A DNA stretch of 64,000 nt from Domibacillus sp. DTU_2020_1001157_1_SI_ALB_TIR_016 (GTDB taxonomy: Bacteria > Bacillota > Bacilli > Bacillales > Domibacillaceae), in assembly GCF_032341995.1 (NCBI RefSeq), contig NZ_CP135439.1, forward strand, positions 2,356,001 through 2,420,000, read 5' to 3'. Below the pieces are notes generated by a model. The model saw only the letters and a program-made list of their open reading frames with translations. It had not been told where the DNA came from and did not search any database. This document shows, piece by piece, positions 47,890 to 57,315 of this stretch (positions are counted from its first letter, which is position 1; each line of letters begins with the position of its first letter). A program made the position numbers and the translations under genes.

Positions 47890-47977
47890 GTTTTATAACC
47901 CCCTGTTTTTGTTTTTGAAAGTGATTTATGTTTATTAAATTTATATCCACTTGGAGCGGCTCATTTTAGCTATCCGT

Positions 47978-48094
47978 TCAGTCGTCACTTTCAGCTTCAT
48001 GATCACAGCCACAATGAGAGTATAAAACTGTCACCTTTTCTTCTTCGAAATGCTCAATTGTTGCTTGGCAAGACTTGCAGATGATTGTTCCCAT
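47978..48094 (-). CDS. sr1P: SR1P-family GapA-binding peptide, copy B
   Basis: A 38-residue peptide identical to copy C, starting MGTIICKSCQATIEHF. Four cysteines (C6, C9, C28, C30) and His27/His32 suggest possible metal binding; this is inference. AGGGGGTT is the ribosome site. The upstream part of its unit lacks the promoter and CcpN-like boxes found before copy C, so it depends on read-through. Confidence 0.88.
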   Translation of the reverse strand: MGTIICKSCQATIEHFEEEKVTVLYSHCGCDHEAESDD

Positions 48095-48182
48095 GTTTTA
48101 TAACCCCCTGTTTTTGTTTTTGAAAGCGATTTATGTTTATTAAATTTATATCCACTTGGAGCGGCTCATTTTAGCTATCCGT

Positions 48183-48299
48183 TCAGTCGTCACTTTCAGC
48201 TTCATGATCACAGCCACAATGAGAGTATAAAACTGTTACCTTTTCTTCTTCGAAATGCTCAATTGTTGCTTGGCAAGACTTGCAGATGATTGTTCCCAT
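48183..48299 (-). CDS. sr1P: SR1P-family GapA-binding peptide, copy C (promoter-proximal)
   Basis: A 38-residue peptide, the first encoded in the transcript. AGGAGGTT before the ATG is a stronger ribosome site than the AGGGGGTT of copies A and B. The transcript start is predicted about 45 bases upstream. In B. subtilis SR1 is made under gluconeogenic conditions when CcpN and CcpA release its promoter; the promoter here carries two CcpN-like boxes. Confidence 0.9.
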   Translation of the reverse strand: MGTIICKSCQATIEHFEEEKVTVLYSHCGCDHEAESDD

Positions 48300-48352
48300 G
48301 TTTTATAACCTCCTGTTTTTGCTTCTGAAAGCGATTTATGTTTCTTGAGTTA

Positions 48353-48400
48353 ATAATAATATAACACATTTAAAATTTCAAGCTCTAATTGTATAACATA
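48353..48400 (-). promoter_or_regulatory. sr1 promoter with two CcpN-like operators
   Basis: On the minus strand TTGAAA (48381-48376) and TATTAT (48358-48353) lie 17 bases apart. Two 11-mers fit the CcpN consensus TRTGHYATAYW as I recall it: TATGTTATACA (48400-48390), upstream of the -35, and TGTGTTATATT (48368-48358), covering the spacer and touching the -10. Confidence 0.72.
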
Positions 48401-48414
48401 TTTAAAAACGGGAC

Positions 48415-48453
48415 AAAAAACCCCCGGTTTCCTAAAATAAGGAAACCGGGGGT
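48415..48453 (-). terminator. Terminator after pdhD
   Basis: On the minus strand CCCCCGGTTTCC pairs with GGAAACCGGGGG around a 7-9-base loop and is followed by TTTTTT. It closes the pdh operon just before the sr1 promoter. Confidence 0.93.
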
Positions 48454-48471
48454 TTCAATGTAATCATTCGA

Positions 48472-49881
48472 TTATTTTACGATGTGAATTGGTGTTCCAA
48501 GTGCTACTTCTGCTGCTTCCATTGTCATTTCAGCAAGCGTAGGGTGAGCATGGATTGTCATCGCTACATCTTCAAGTGTCATACCTGCTTCAATCGCAAG
48601 ACCAAGCTCTGCCACCATGTCAGAAGCGCCTGAACCAGCGATTTGCGCGCCGATGATCAGTCCGTCTTCTTTGCGTGATACCACTTTTACGAAGCCGTCT
48701 GTGCTGTTAAGCGCAAGCGCACGGCCATTCGCTGCAAATGGGAATTTCGCAGATACGATTTCGATGTTTTCTTCTTTTGCTTGTGCTTCACTGTAACCAA
48801 CTGTTGCAAGTTCTGGCTCTGTAAAGCAAACTGCTGGAATCGCAAGGTAATCCACTTCAGATTTTTCTCCTGCAATCGCCTCAGCAGCAATCTTACCTTC
48901 GTAAGATGCTTTGTGGGCCAAAGGAGGTCCCGAAATGATATCGCCGATTGCGTAAATGTTTTCTACACTTGTACGGCACTGTTTGTCAACTTCTACCAAG
49001 CCGCGCTCTGCTACTTTCACGCCGACACCTTCAAGACCCATTTCATCCGTGTTCGGACGACGGCCTACTGTAACAAGTACGTAATCAGCTTCGATTGTTT
49101 CTTCTTTTCCGCCTGCTTCGTATGTTACTTTTACGCCGTTTTCTGTTTCTACGGCAGATTTAGCCATCGCGCTCGTTACGATTTCGATGCCTTTTTTCTT
49201 CATGTTGCGTTTAACAATCGCAGACATTTGTTTTTCAAAGCCGCCAAGAATTTCAGGAGCGCCTTCAAGAATTGTTACTTCTGTTCCAAAATCCGCATAT
49301 GCTGTTGAAAGCTCAGAGCCGATGTAGCCGCCGCCGACAACAACCATTTTTTTAGGGATTTCTTTTAGTGATAATGCGCCTGTTGAATCAATAACGCGGT
49401 TTGAAAATTTAAAGTTTGGAATTTCAATCGGGCGTGATCCAGTAGCAATGATCGCATTTTTAAATGTATACGTTTGTGCAGAATCTTCACCCATAACACG
49501 AAGCGTATTCGCATCGTTGAAGTAAGCTTCACCGCGAACGATTTCCACTTTATTTCCTTTTAGAAGGCCTTCAACGCCGCCTGTAAGCTTGTTCACGACG
49601 CCAGCTTTCCACTCTTGTACTTTGTCGAAGTTTACAGAAACAGCTTCAGCAATGATACCGATATCGTCAGAGTGTTTCGCCTGCTCGAAACGGTGAGCTG
49701 CTGTTAAAAGAGCTTTAGAAGGAATACAGCCTACGTTTAAGCAGACGCCTCCAAGATTTTCTTTTTCAACGATCGTTACTTTTTGTCCAAGCTGTGCTGC
49801 GCGGATTGCCGCTACATAACCGCCAGGGCCTGAACCAATTACTATAGTGTCTGTTTCAATTGGGAAATCTCCTACTACCAT
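48472..49881 (-). CDS. pdhD: PdhD, dihydrolipoamide dehydrogenase (E3)
   Basis: A 469-residue flavoprotein that reoxidises dihydrolipoamide with NAD. The FAD fold [19 protein letters not shown], the redox disulfide [13 protein letters not shown] (Cys47-Cys52), the NAD fold [20 protein letters not shown], and the C-terminal [14 protein letters not shown] with the catalytic His-Glu pair are present. It lies 3 bases after pdhC. In Bacillus the same E3 also serves other 2-oxoacid dehydrogenases. Confidence 0.96.
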   Translation of the reverse strand: MVVGDFPIETDTIVIGSGPGGYVAAIRAAQLGQKVTIVEKENLGGVCLNVGCIPSKALLTAAHRFEQAKHSDDIGIIAEAVSVNFDKVQEWKAGVVNKLTGGVEGLLKGNKVEIVRGEAYFNDANTLRVMGEDSAQTYTFKNAIIATGSRPIEIPNFKFSNRVIDSTGALSLKEIPKKMVVVGGGYIGSELSTAYADFGTEVTILEGAPEILGGFEKQMSAIVKRNMKKKGIEIVTSAMAKSAVETENGVKVTYEAGGKEETIEADYVLVTVGRRPNTDEMGLEGVGVKVAERGLVEVDKQCRTSVENIYAIGDIISGPPLAHKASYEGKIAAEAIAGEKSEVDYLAIPAVCFTEPELATVGYSEAQAKEENIEIVSAKFPFAANGRALALNSTDGFVKVVSRKEDGLIIGAQIAGSGASDMVAELGLAIEAGMTLEDVAMTIHAHPTLAEMTMEAAEVALGTPIHIVK

Positions 49882-49884
49882 CTC

Positions 49885-51249
49885 TTACGCCTCCATTAGT
49901 AAAAGTTCTGGGTTGTTTAACAACCGTTTAATGTGATTCAACGCATTTTGTGCAGTCGCTCCGTCAATCATACGATGATCAAAGCTCAATGATAATGCTA
50001 ACACAGGTGCCGCTACAATTTCACCATTTTTTACAATTGGTTTTTCAGCAATGCGTCCAATACCCAAAATTGCTACTTCTGGATGGTTGATAACTGGTGT
50101 GAACCATTGTCCGCCGGCAGAACCGATATTGGTGATTGTGCAAGATGCGCCTTTCATTTCTGCAGGAGCCAATTTGCCATCACGTGCTTTTACAGCAAGT
50201 TCATTGATTTCGTTAGAGATCGCAAACATTGATTTGCGGTCTGCATTTTTCACAACTGGCACCATCAAGCCTTTTTCAGTATCAGCTGCGATACCGATGT
50301 TGTAATAGTGCTTATGAACAATTTCGCTTGTTGCATCATCGATGGATGTGTTAAGCGCAGGGAATTCACGAAGCGCACTTGTCAAAGCTTTTACAACGTA
50401 TGGAAGGAACGTTAATTTTACGCCTTTTTCCGCCGCAATATCTTTGAACTTTTTGCGGTGTGCCCACAACTCGGTTACTTCTATTTCGTCCATTAGAGTA
50501 ACGTGTGGTGCTGTATGTTTTGAGTTGACCATCGCTTTGGCAATGGCTTTGCGGATGCCGCTCATTTTTTCGCGTGTTTCTGGGAACTCGCCTTCTGGAA
50601 TCGCTACTGCCGCTGCTGGTTTTGACTCTTCTTTTGCTGCTGGAGCTTCTTGTTGTACAGCTGCTTCAGCTTGTGCAGAAGTGTTCGCACCGCCGTTCAC
50701 GAATGCATCAATATCTTCTTTCACAATACGGCCATTTTTACCGCTGCCTGCTACTTGAGCGATGTTTACATTTTTCTCACGTGCGTATTTACGTACAGAT
50801 GGCATTGCAATGATGCGGCGGTTCGGGTCTACTTCTTCCTGTGTTTGAGCCGGGCCTGTGTGAATAGGACCTGTAGACTCTTTCGGCGCTTCTTCAACAG
50901 GTGCCTTATCAATGTTTTGACCGCCTTCTAAAGAAGACTGAACTTGCGCTTCTGTTTTTGCTTCGCCTTCGTCGCCGTGATCGTCGCCTTTGAATTTCAA
51001 ATCTTCGTATCCAGGAGCGTCAAATTTGATTAATGTATCACCAACGATTGCTGTAGTGCCCTCTTCAACCAGTACTTCTTCTACTGTTCCTGCAACTGGT
51101 GATGGGATTTCAACAACTGCTTTATCGTTTTGTACTTCGCAAAGTACGTCATCTTCCGCTACTTTGTCACCTGGCTTTACAAACCACTTGACGATTTCAC
51201 CTTCGTGAATACCTTCACCGATGTCTGGTAATTTAAATTCAAATGCCAA
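49885..51249 (-). CDS. pdhC: PdhC, dihydrolipoamide acetyltransferase (E2)
   Basis: The 454-residue core of the pyruvate dehydrogenase complex. One N-terminal lipoyl domain with the lipoylated Lys43 ([11 protein letters not shown]), a Pro/Glu/Ala-rich linker, a peripheral-subunit-binding domain (~146-185; [18 protein letters not shown]), a second Ala-rich linker, and the catalytic domain ending SFDHRMIDG (His425, Asp429). A 69-bp gap holding a hairpin separates it from pdhB. Confidence 0.96.
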   Translation of the reverse strand: MAFEFKLPDIGEGIHEGEIVKWFVKPGDKVAEDDVLCEVQNDKAVVEIPSPVAGTVEEVLVEEGTTAIVGDTLIKFDAPGYEDLKFKGDDHGDEGEAKTEAQVQSSLEGGQNIDKAPVEEAPKESTGPIHTGPAQTQEEVDPNRRIIAMPSVRKYAREKNVNIAQVAGSGKNGRIVKEDIDAFVNGGANTSAQAEAAVQQEAPAAKEESKPAAAVAIPEGEFPETREKMSGIRKAIAKAMVNSKHTAPHVTLMDEIEVTELWAHRKKFKDIAAEKGVKLTFLPYVVKALTSALREFPALNTSIDDATSEIVHKHYYNIGIAADTEKGLMVPVVKNADRKSMFAISNEINELAVKARDGKLAPAEMKGASCTITNIGSAGGQWFTPVINHPEVAILGIGRIAEKPIVKNGEIVAAPVLALSLSFDHRMIDGATAQNALNHIKRLLNNPELLLMEA

Positions 51250-51279
51250 TGCATTCAGCCTCCTAATAATTGAATTTTG

Positions 51280-51302
51280 AAAAGGAGGCAGTGCCTCCTT
51301 TT
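51280..51302 (-). other. Intercistronic hairpin between pdhB and pdhC
   Basis: AAAAGGAGGC pairs with GCCTCCTTTT in a perfect 10-bp stem with a 3-base loop. A T-tract long enough for full termination is missing. It may stop part of transcription, protect an RNA end, or mark a processing site. Its first arm contains AAAGGAGG, but no start codon follows. Confidence 0.7.
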
Positions 51303-51318
51303 CATGAATTAAGTATGA

Positions 51319-52296
51319 TTAAAATTGAAGAACTTTTTTCGCTGTTTCGATAACATCTTTATGGTTTGGAAGCCATACACCCTCTGCTTGTGAGAATGGG
51401 AATACAGTATCCGGTGCTGCTACACGCAGAACAGGAGCTTCCAGGCTTAAAATTGCACGATCGTTGATTTCTGCTACAACGTTCGCTGCAATACCGCCTT
51501 GTTTTTGCGCTTCTTGAACAACGATAGCGCGTCCTGTTTTCTCAACTGAAGCGATGATTGTTTCGATATCAAGCGGCTGGATCGTACGAAGATCGATTAC
51601 TTCAACAGAATGTCCTTCTTTTTCAAGCGCTTCTGCTGCTTTAAGAGATTCATGAACCATTGCGCCGTACGTAATGATTGAAAGGTCTGTACCTTCACGT
51701 TTTACTGCTGCTTTTCCAAGAGGAATTGTGTATTCTTCTTCTGGCACCTCTTCACGGAATGAACGGTACAATTTCATGTGCTCTAAGAAAATAACCGGAT
51801 CGTTGTCACGAATAGCAGAGATCAAAAGTCCTTTTGCTTCGTAAGGAGTAGAAGGAATAACTACTTTTAAACCAGGCTGCTGTGCTACCAATCCTTCTAA
51901 GCTGTCCGCATGAAGTTCTGGTGTATGAACGCCGCCGCCAAATGGAGAACGGAACGTTACAGGAGCAGAATAAGTTCCGCCTGAACGGTAACGCATACGT
52001 GCAAGCTGTCCGTTGATAGAATCCATTACTTCGTAAACAAATCCGAAAAACTGAAGCTCTGGTACTGGGCGGAACCCTTCTAAAGCAAGACCGACAGCTA
52101 AACCACCGATTCCAGATTCTGCAAGCGGCGTATCGAAAACGCGATCTTCCCCGAATTCTTTTTGAAGGCCTTCTGTTGCACGGAATACGCCGCCGTTAAC
52201 GCCGACGTCTTCGCCGAAAACAAGGACGTTTTCGTCATTTTTAAGCTCTACGCGCAAGGCATCCGTAATCGCTTGAATCATTGTCATTTGTGCCAT
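51319..52296 (-). CDS. pdhB: PdhB, pyruvate dehydrogenase E1 beta subunit
   Basis: A 325-residue transketolase-like subunit that, with PdhA, decarboxylates pyruvate with thiamine diphosphate. Motifs include [42 protein letters not shown], and [20 protein letters not shown]. It follows pdhA by 3 bases. Confidence 0.96.
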   Translation of the reverse strand: MAQMTMIQAITDALRVELKNDENVLVFGEDVGVNGGVFRATEGLQKEFGEDRVFDTPLAESGIGGLAVGLALEGFRPVPELQFFGFVYEVMDSINGQLARMRYRSGGTYSAPVTFRSPFGGGVHTPELHADSLEGLVAQQPGLKVVIPSTPYEAKGLLISAIRDNDPVIFLEHMKLYRSFREEVPEEEYTIPLGKAAVKREGTDLSIITYGAMVHESLKAAEALEKEGHSVEVIDLRTIQPLDIETIIASVEKTGRAIVVQEAQKQGGIAANVVAEINDRAILSLEAPVLRVAAPDTVFPFSQAEGVWLPNHKDVIETAKKVLQF

Positions 52297-52299
52297 GGC

Positions 52300-53436
<1,137 letters not shown>

Positions 53437-53522
53437 TCATGCGGCTGTTTTCATTTATAATGACCTGTACCAGTTATTTTTTATAAATCACTAATACAAT
53501 TAAAAGCTTCGGTTAATAGTGT

Positions 53523-53551
53523 ATAATAACCGTGTTCATACGTCAATTCAA
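53523..53551 (-). promoter_or_regulatory. SigA-type promoter for pdhABCD
   Basis: On the minus strand TTGAAT (53551-53546) and TATTAT (53528-53523) lie 17 bases apart. The leader to pdhA would be about 105 bases. I see no terminator-antiterminator fold in it. Confidence 0.6.
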
Positions 53552-53786
53552 AAAGAATTTTTATAATTATCCTTTAAACCACTGCTTTCACGTGCTCTGT
53601 ACTAGTGTTTCTGTTTAATCTGTACTATAAAAAGAAAGCGCTTTTTTAAGCTGTTATACATTACATTTTTTACCCCTTTCCCCTATTCCCGGTTCCCAAA
53701 GCGTAAAACAAAAAATCGCTTCATTAACATTTTGCACAGTTTTTGATAAGATAAATACACTAAAAGCGAAAAAGGAATGAAACCAT
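53552..53786. other. pdhA/def divergent intergenic region
   Basis: This part of the 377-bp gap between pdhA and def holds no gene. GAAAGCGCTTTTTT at 53634-53647 has a cre-like palindromic core but lacks the outer TG/CA. For def, TTAACA near 53725-53730 and TAAGAT 17 bases further may be the promoter. The rest is AT-rich and I see nothing else in it. Confidence 0.4.
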
Positions 53787-54341
53787 ATGATTAAAATGAA
53801 TGACATCGTACGGGAAGACGATCCGGTTCTTCGGGAAAAAGCGAAAGAGGTGCCGCTTCCTGCTTCTGAAGAAGACAAAGCTATTCTCGCTTCACTGATT
53901 GAATACGTAAAAAACAGCCAGGATCCCGAAATAGCCGAAAAATACGGGCTGCGCCCCGGTATTGGTTTGGCTGCACCGCAAATTGGTGTTTCAAAACGAA
54001 TGATTGCTGTCCATGTAAATGATGAGAATGGAAACCAGCTCAGCTATGCGCTGTTTAACCCGAAAATTGTCAGCCATTCTGTTGAAAAAGCTTATTTAAC
54101 AAGCGGTGAAGGGTGCTTGTCCGTGGATCGTAACGTTCCGGGTTATGTACACCGCTATGCAAGAGTGACAGTAAAAGCGGTTACATTGGAAGGGGAAGAA
54201 GTAAAGCTGCGTTTAAAGGGGCTTCCTGCTATTTGTATGCAGCATGAAATAGATCACTTAAACGGTGTTATGTTTTATGATTATATCAATGAAAAAGCGC
54301 CTTTTCAGATTGAAGAGAACGCACAGGCAATCGAACGCTGA
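53787..54341 (+). CDS. def: Peptide deformylase
   Basis: Metalloenzyme that removes the formyl group from nascent chains. The three motifs are GIGLAAPQIG, EGCLSVDR and QHEIDHLNG (metal-binding Cys, His, His). At 184 residues, with the insertion typical of Gram-positive type II enzymes, it matches B. subtilis DefB (YkrB), whose position near pdhA it shares. Confidence 0.95.
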   Translation: MIKMNDIVREDDPVLREKAKEVPLPASEEDKAILASLIEYVKNSQDPEIAEKYGLRPGIGLAAPQIGVSKRMIAVHVNDENGNQLSYALFNPKIVSHSVEKAYLTSGEGCLSVDRNVPGYVHRYARVTVKAVTLEGEEVKLRLKGLPAICMQHEIDHLNGVMFYDYINEKAPFQIEENAQAIER

Positions 54342-54417
54342 GCAGTCTAATAGAATATGCCGATCTCTTTTCATTCCGATAGCCATATGATAAAATGGCA
54401 GTGAGGAGTGATCCACA

Positions 54418-54489
54418 ATGTTGAAGAGGCTGAAAAAAAAGCTCGCAAAACAGTGGAAAGATCTGCTTAGAAGAAAATCAATCGCATAA
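54418..54489 (+). CDS. Candidate 23-residue basic amphipathic peptide
   Basis: A tiny ORF reading MLKRLKKKLAKQWKDLLRRK then SIA. GAGGAGTGATC lies 4-10 bases before the ATG, an AT-rich TATGATAAAAT box lies ~30 bases upstream, and a hairpin terminator follows 14 bases after the stop. Eleven of 23 residues are Lys or Arg, arranged with Leu/Trp to form an amphipathic helix. I do not know a family for it. The well-placed expression signals favour a real gene, but the length makes chance possible. Confidence 0.55.
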   Translation: MLKRLKKKLAKQWKDLLRRKSIA

Positions 54490-54502
54490 TTTAGAATGGT
54501 TA

Positions 54503-54530
54503 AGCCCTTCCGTTACGAAGGGCTGTCTTT
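54503..54530 (+). terminator. Terminator after the 23-residue ORF
   Basis: AGCCCTTC pairs with GAAGGGCT around a 5-base loop (CGTTA), then GTCTTT. The T-tract is short. Confidence 0.65.
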
Positions 54531-54685
54531 ATGTATGAAACAAAAAGATGTTCTTTCGTGTCAAAACATCGTTCTTTCTATATAATAAAAACCAAGATCA
54601 CTTAATAAGACGCAGCATTAAAAACGAGAAGAACCGCTTTTATGGCGGTTTGTATATATTAAACCGGAATAAAGGAGAGAAAATC

Positions 54686-54895
54686 ATGATTTTCAAAGTG
54701 TATTACCAGGAAGACCGTTCTGAAGTGCCCGTTCGCGAAAAAACAAAAACCTTATATGCGGAAGCGCAAACAGAACGTGAAGTACGCCACGCATTAAAAA
54801 GCCGCCCATATAATATTGAGTTTGTTCAAAAGGTAACTGACAATCACCTTGAGTATGAGAAGAATTCCCCCGACTTTAAAGTGGAGCAGCTGTAA
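54686..54895 (+). CDS. rpoY: RpoY, RNA polymerase epsilon subunit
   Basis: A 69-residue RNA polymerase accessory subunit (YkzG, DUF1447). [20 protein letters not shown] and [20 protein letters not shown] are family signatures. I start it at the ATG at 54686 with AAAGGAGAG upstream; the frame is open 46 codons further, but that stretch has no family sequence and includes a TATAAT box (54581-54586) and a hairpin (AACCGC/GCGGTT, 54631-54649). It lies 3 bases before rnjA, the standard pair. Confidence 0.93.
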   Translation: MIFKVYYQEDRSEVPVREKTKTLYAEAQTEREVRHALKSRPYNIEFVQKVTDNHLEYEKNSPDFKVEQL

Positions 54896-54898
54896 AGC

Positions 54899-56566
54899 AT
54901 GAAGTTTGTAAAAAATGATCAAACTGCAGTTTTCGCCCTCGGCGGTTTGGGCGAAATCGGCAAAAACACTTATGCCGTCCAATTTCAGGACGAAATTATT
55001 TTAATTGATGCAGGGATTAAGTTCCCTGAAGATGAGCTTCTTGGAATCGATTATGTGATTCCAGATTATTCCTACCTTCAAAAAAATGCGGATAAAATTA
55101 AAGGCTTGTTTGTTACACACGGCCACGAAGACCACATCGGCGGTATCCCTTACCTGCTCCGGGTTGTAAATGTACCGGTGTACGGCGGGAAGCTTGCACT
55201 TGGTCTTCTGCGCAATAAACTAGATGAACACGGCCTTCTGCGCCGCGCCCGCCTTCATGAAATCGGCGAGGATGACATTATCAAGTTCCGGAAAACATCC
55301 GTATCCTTTTTCCGGACAACCCATAGTATTCCAGACTCTTATGGTGTTGTAGTCAAAACACCGCAAGGCAATATCGTGCACACAGGCGACTTTAAATTTG
55401 ACTTCACTCCTGTAGGAGAGCCGGCCAACTTAACGAAGATGGCGGAAATCGGCAAGGAAGGCGTTCTTTGCCTCCTGTCTGATAGTACAAACAGTGAAGT
55501 GCCTAATTTCACGATGTCTGAACGGAAAGTTGGGGAAAGCATTCATAATGTGTTTCGAAAAGTACAGGGACGCATTATTTTCGCTACTTTTGCCTCGAAC
55601 ATCCACCGCCTCCAGCAGGTCGTTGATGCAGCTGTTGAAGACGGCCGAAAAGTCGGTGTGTTTGGGCGCAGCATGGAAAATGCGATTAATATCGGACAAC
55701 AGCTCGGCTATATCCGCTGTCCGAAAGACACTTTTGTCGACACTCACCAGTTAAATAAATTACCGGCGAACAAAGTAACAATTTTGTGCACAGGCAGCCA
55801 GGGTGAACCTATGGCGGCACTGTCACGCATCGCCAACGGATCTCACCGTCAAATTCAAATTCAGCCGAATGATACGGTCGTTTTTTCTTCCTCGCCGATT
55901 CCCGGCAACAATGTAAGTGTCAATCGAATTATTGATGCTTTGTCCCGGGCAGGAGCGGACGTTATTCACGGTCCGTTAAATGAGATCCATACATCCGGGC
56001 ACGGAAGCCAGGAAGAGCAAAAATTGATGCTTCGCTTGATTAAGCCTAAATTTTTCATGCCGATTCATGGTGAGTACCGGATGCAGAAAATGCACTGCCA
56101 GCACGCGATTGACTGCGGTGTTCCGCCGGAAAACTGCTTTATTATGGATAACGGCGACGTATTGGCTCTGTCAAAAGACGAAGCGCATGTGGCTGGACGC
56201 ATTCAATCCGGGTCCGTTTATATTGACGGAAGCGGCATTGGCGACATCGGCAACATTGTGCTTCGTGACCGCCGCATTCTTTCAGAAGAAGGCCTTGTGA
56301 TTGTAGTCGTAAGCATCAACAAAGAAAAAAATAAAATCGAAGCAGGCCCTGATATTATTTCGCGCGGATTTGTGTATATGCGTGAGTCGGGCGATCTTAT
56401 TTACGAAGCACAATCGATGCTGAATCGCCATGTAAAGCAGCTTCTCAATAACAGTACCACTCAATGGTCTGATATTAAAAATGAAATTACCGATACTCTT
56501 TCACCTTTCCTTTACGAGCGGACAAAACGCCGCCCGATGATCCTGCCGATCATTATGGAAGTGTAA
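54899..56566 (+). CDS. rnjA: RNase J1
   Basis: A 555-residue metallo-beta-lactamase/beta-CASP ribonuclease with 5'-3' exonuclease and endonuclease activity. It is central to mRNA turnover. The metal-binding motif HGHEDHIGG is at His74, His76, Asp78 and His79. GDFKFD and the beta-CASP part ([15 protein letters not shown]) and [11 protein letters not shown] follow. In B. subtilis SR1P promotes the GapA-RNase J1 contact, so the sr1 array at 48 kb may bear on this enzyme. Confidence 0.97.
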   Translation: MKFVKNDQTAVFALGGLGEIGKNTYAVQFQDEIILIDAGIKFPEDELLGIDYVIPDYSYLQKNADKIKGLFVTHGHEDHIGGIPYLLRVVNVPVYGGKLALGLLRNKLDEHGLLRRARLHEIGEDDIIKFRKTSVSFFRTTHSIPDSYGVVVKTPQGNIVHTGDFKFDFTPVGEPANLTKMAEIGKEGVLCLLSDSTNSEVPNFTMSERKVGESIHNVFRKVQGRIIFATFASNIHRLQQVVDAAVEDGRKVGVFGRSMENAINIGQQLGYIRCPKDTFVDTHQLNKLPANKVTILCTGSQGEPMAALSRIANGSHRQIQIQPNDTVVFSSSPIPGNNVSVNRIIDALSRAGADVIHGPLNEIHTSGHGSQEEQKLMLRLIKPKFFMPIHGEYRMQKMHCQHAIDCGVPPENCFIMDNGDVLALSKDEAHVAGRIQSGSVYIDGSGIGDIGNIVLRDRRILSEEGLVIVVVSINKEKNKIEAGPDIISRGFVYMRESGDLIYEAQSMLNRHVKQLLNNSTTQWSDIKNEITDTLSPFLYERTKRRPMILPIIMEV

Positions 56567-56572
56567 CAAAAG

Positions 56573-56606
56573 AAAACGCGCTCCTGCTTTTAGGAGCGCG
56601 TTTTTT
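56573..56606 (+). terminator. Terminator after rnjA
   Basis: AAAACGCGCTCC pairs with GGAGCGCGTTTT around a short loop and is followed by TTTTTT. The second arm supplies an AGGAG that lies about 11 bases before the GTG of the next gene. Confidence 0.9.
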
Positions 56607-56611
56607 CGGAG

Positions 56612-57127
56612 GTGTCTGCTATCATTCAGGTAAAGAGCCAGTCCCAGTATGCAGAAAATATTAAAAAGAACTATCGTTCATCCGCCTGCGGCCCCGTCAC
56701 AGTTTCGGTTATTTTAGATTATTGGGGATATTCGTGTACAGCAAACGATTTATATAAAAAACTTGGTACTACAAAAATTGGTTTATCCCGCTTTTTAATG
56801 GTTCGGAGATTAAAAAAACTGCTGGGCAGCAACTGGCGTGTTAGTTCCTCGGACCAGATTGGTGAAGTGATTCACGAGCTCGATCATGGCCGGCCCGTTG
56901 CCGCAAAATTTGACAAGTATTTCACCCTCCGCTTTTTTGCCAAGCCTTTGTTTGCGTATCATTGGGTCGTGCTGACAGGATATAAAATCCAGCAGGGGCG
57001 TATTTATTTGTTCCTGCATGATCATGGTGCTCCTGGACGAAAAAGCAGGATCCGCTGCATCTCATTTGAAGATCAGGCACATGTCCTCCGTTTTGTTCTT
57101 GTTTCGCCAAAGAACCCTCCACTTTGA
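56612..57127 (+). CDS. C39-like cysteine peptidase-fold protein
   Basis: A ~171-residue protein with papain-like (peptidase C39-type) landmarks: SSACGPVTVSVILDYWG, with the likely catalytic Cys near residue 26, and AYHWVVLTGYKIQ, with the likely His near 118, then a DHGAPGRKS stretch. There is no signal peptide. Substrate unknown. The start is doubtful: GGAGGT at 56608-56613 overlaps the only canonical codon (GTG at 56612), while the position 7-9 bases downstream has ATC/ATT. The stop lies inside a terminator hairpin. Confidence 0.68.
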   Translation: MSAIIQVKSQSQYAENIKKNYRSSACGPVTVSVILDYWGYSCTANDLYKKLGTTKIGLSRFLMVRRLKKLLGSNWRVSSSDQIGEVIHELDHGRPVAAKFDKYFTLRFFAKPLFAYHWVVLTGYKIQQGRIYLFLHDHGAPGRKSRIRCISFEDQAHVLRFVLVSPKNPPL

Positions 57128-57315
57128 GTGGAGGGTTCAGGCTGTTGACAAACGCCCGCTTTCGGCGTCACTTGCCGGCTGCGAATGCTCATGACCCGAA
57201 AAAGGTCACTCCGCTTCTCATCCGGCGGCGTTCCTTGAAAGACAGGCGCTTTCAATCAGCCTGCTTTCTTACTTTGTCTACACTCTCACCCTTCACTTTG
57301 AGTGGAGGGTTTTTT
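57113..57315. repeat. Dispersed ~150-bp repeat, copy 2, inside a duplicated terminator hairpin
   Basis: Positions 57138-57288 match the copy at 23234-23383. The ends have TGTTGACAAA and TTTGTCTACA, a 10-bp inverted repeat with one mismatch. It is flanked by two copies of one hairpin: AACCCTCCACTTTGAGTGGAGGG at 57113 with no T-tract, and CCCTTCACTTTGAGTGGAGGG at 57289 followed by TTTTTT. The first copy also carries the stop codon of the C39-like gene. No ORF is visible inside. Confidence 0.85.

Larger units (their letters stand above)
47746..48345 (-). repeat. Three tandem copies of the sr1 unit, 205-bp period
   Basis: The SR1P start codons lie at 47889, 48094 and 48299, exactly 205 bases apart, and the flanking sequence repeats with them. 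The middle and right units differ at only about four positions over ~190 bp; the left unit differs at about ten more. The left/middle and middle/right junctions have the same sequence (…TTAAATTTATATCCACTTGG… on the plus strand), so the second duplication copied the first junction. Confidence 0.93.
47735..48346 (-). ncRNA. sr1: SR1-type dual-function small RNA, triplicated; predicted single ~610-nt transcript
   Basis: In B. subtilis, SR1 is a ~205-nt RNA between speA and pdhD that base-pairs with ahrC mRNA and also encodes the peptide SR1P. Here the same site holds three head-to-tail SR1P units. The only promoter I see is upstream of the right-hand unit (48353-48381, minus strand), and the only complete terminator is at the left end. 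Between units the first arm GAGCCGCTCC is kept, but the matching arm and T-tract are gone. The expected main product is therefore one long RNA with three SR1P reading frames. Whether it is processed into 205-nt pieces, or still pairs with ahrC mRNA, cannot be read from the sequence. Confidence 0.75.

Noticed and set aside
53634..53647. cre site between pdhA and def
   Set aside because: The GAAAGCGCTTT core is palindromic, but the outer consensus bases are missing and it lies ~80 bases upstream of the pdhA -35; kept only as a note.
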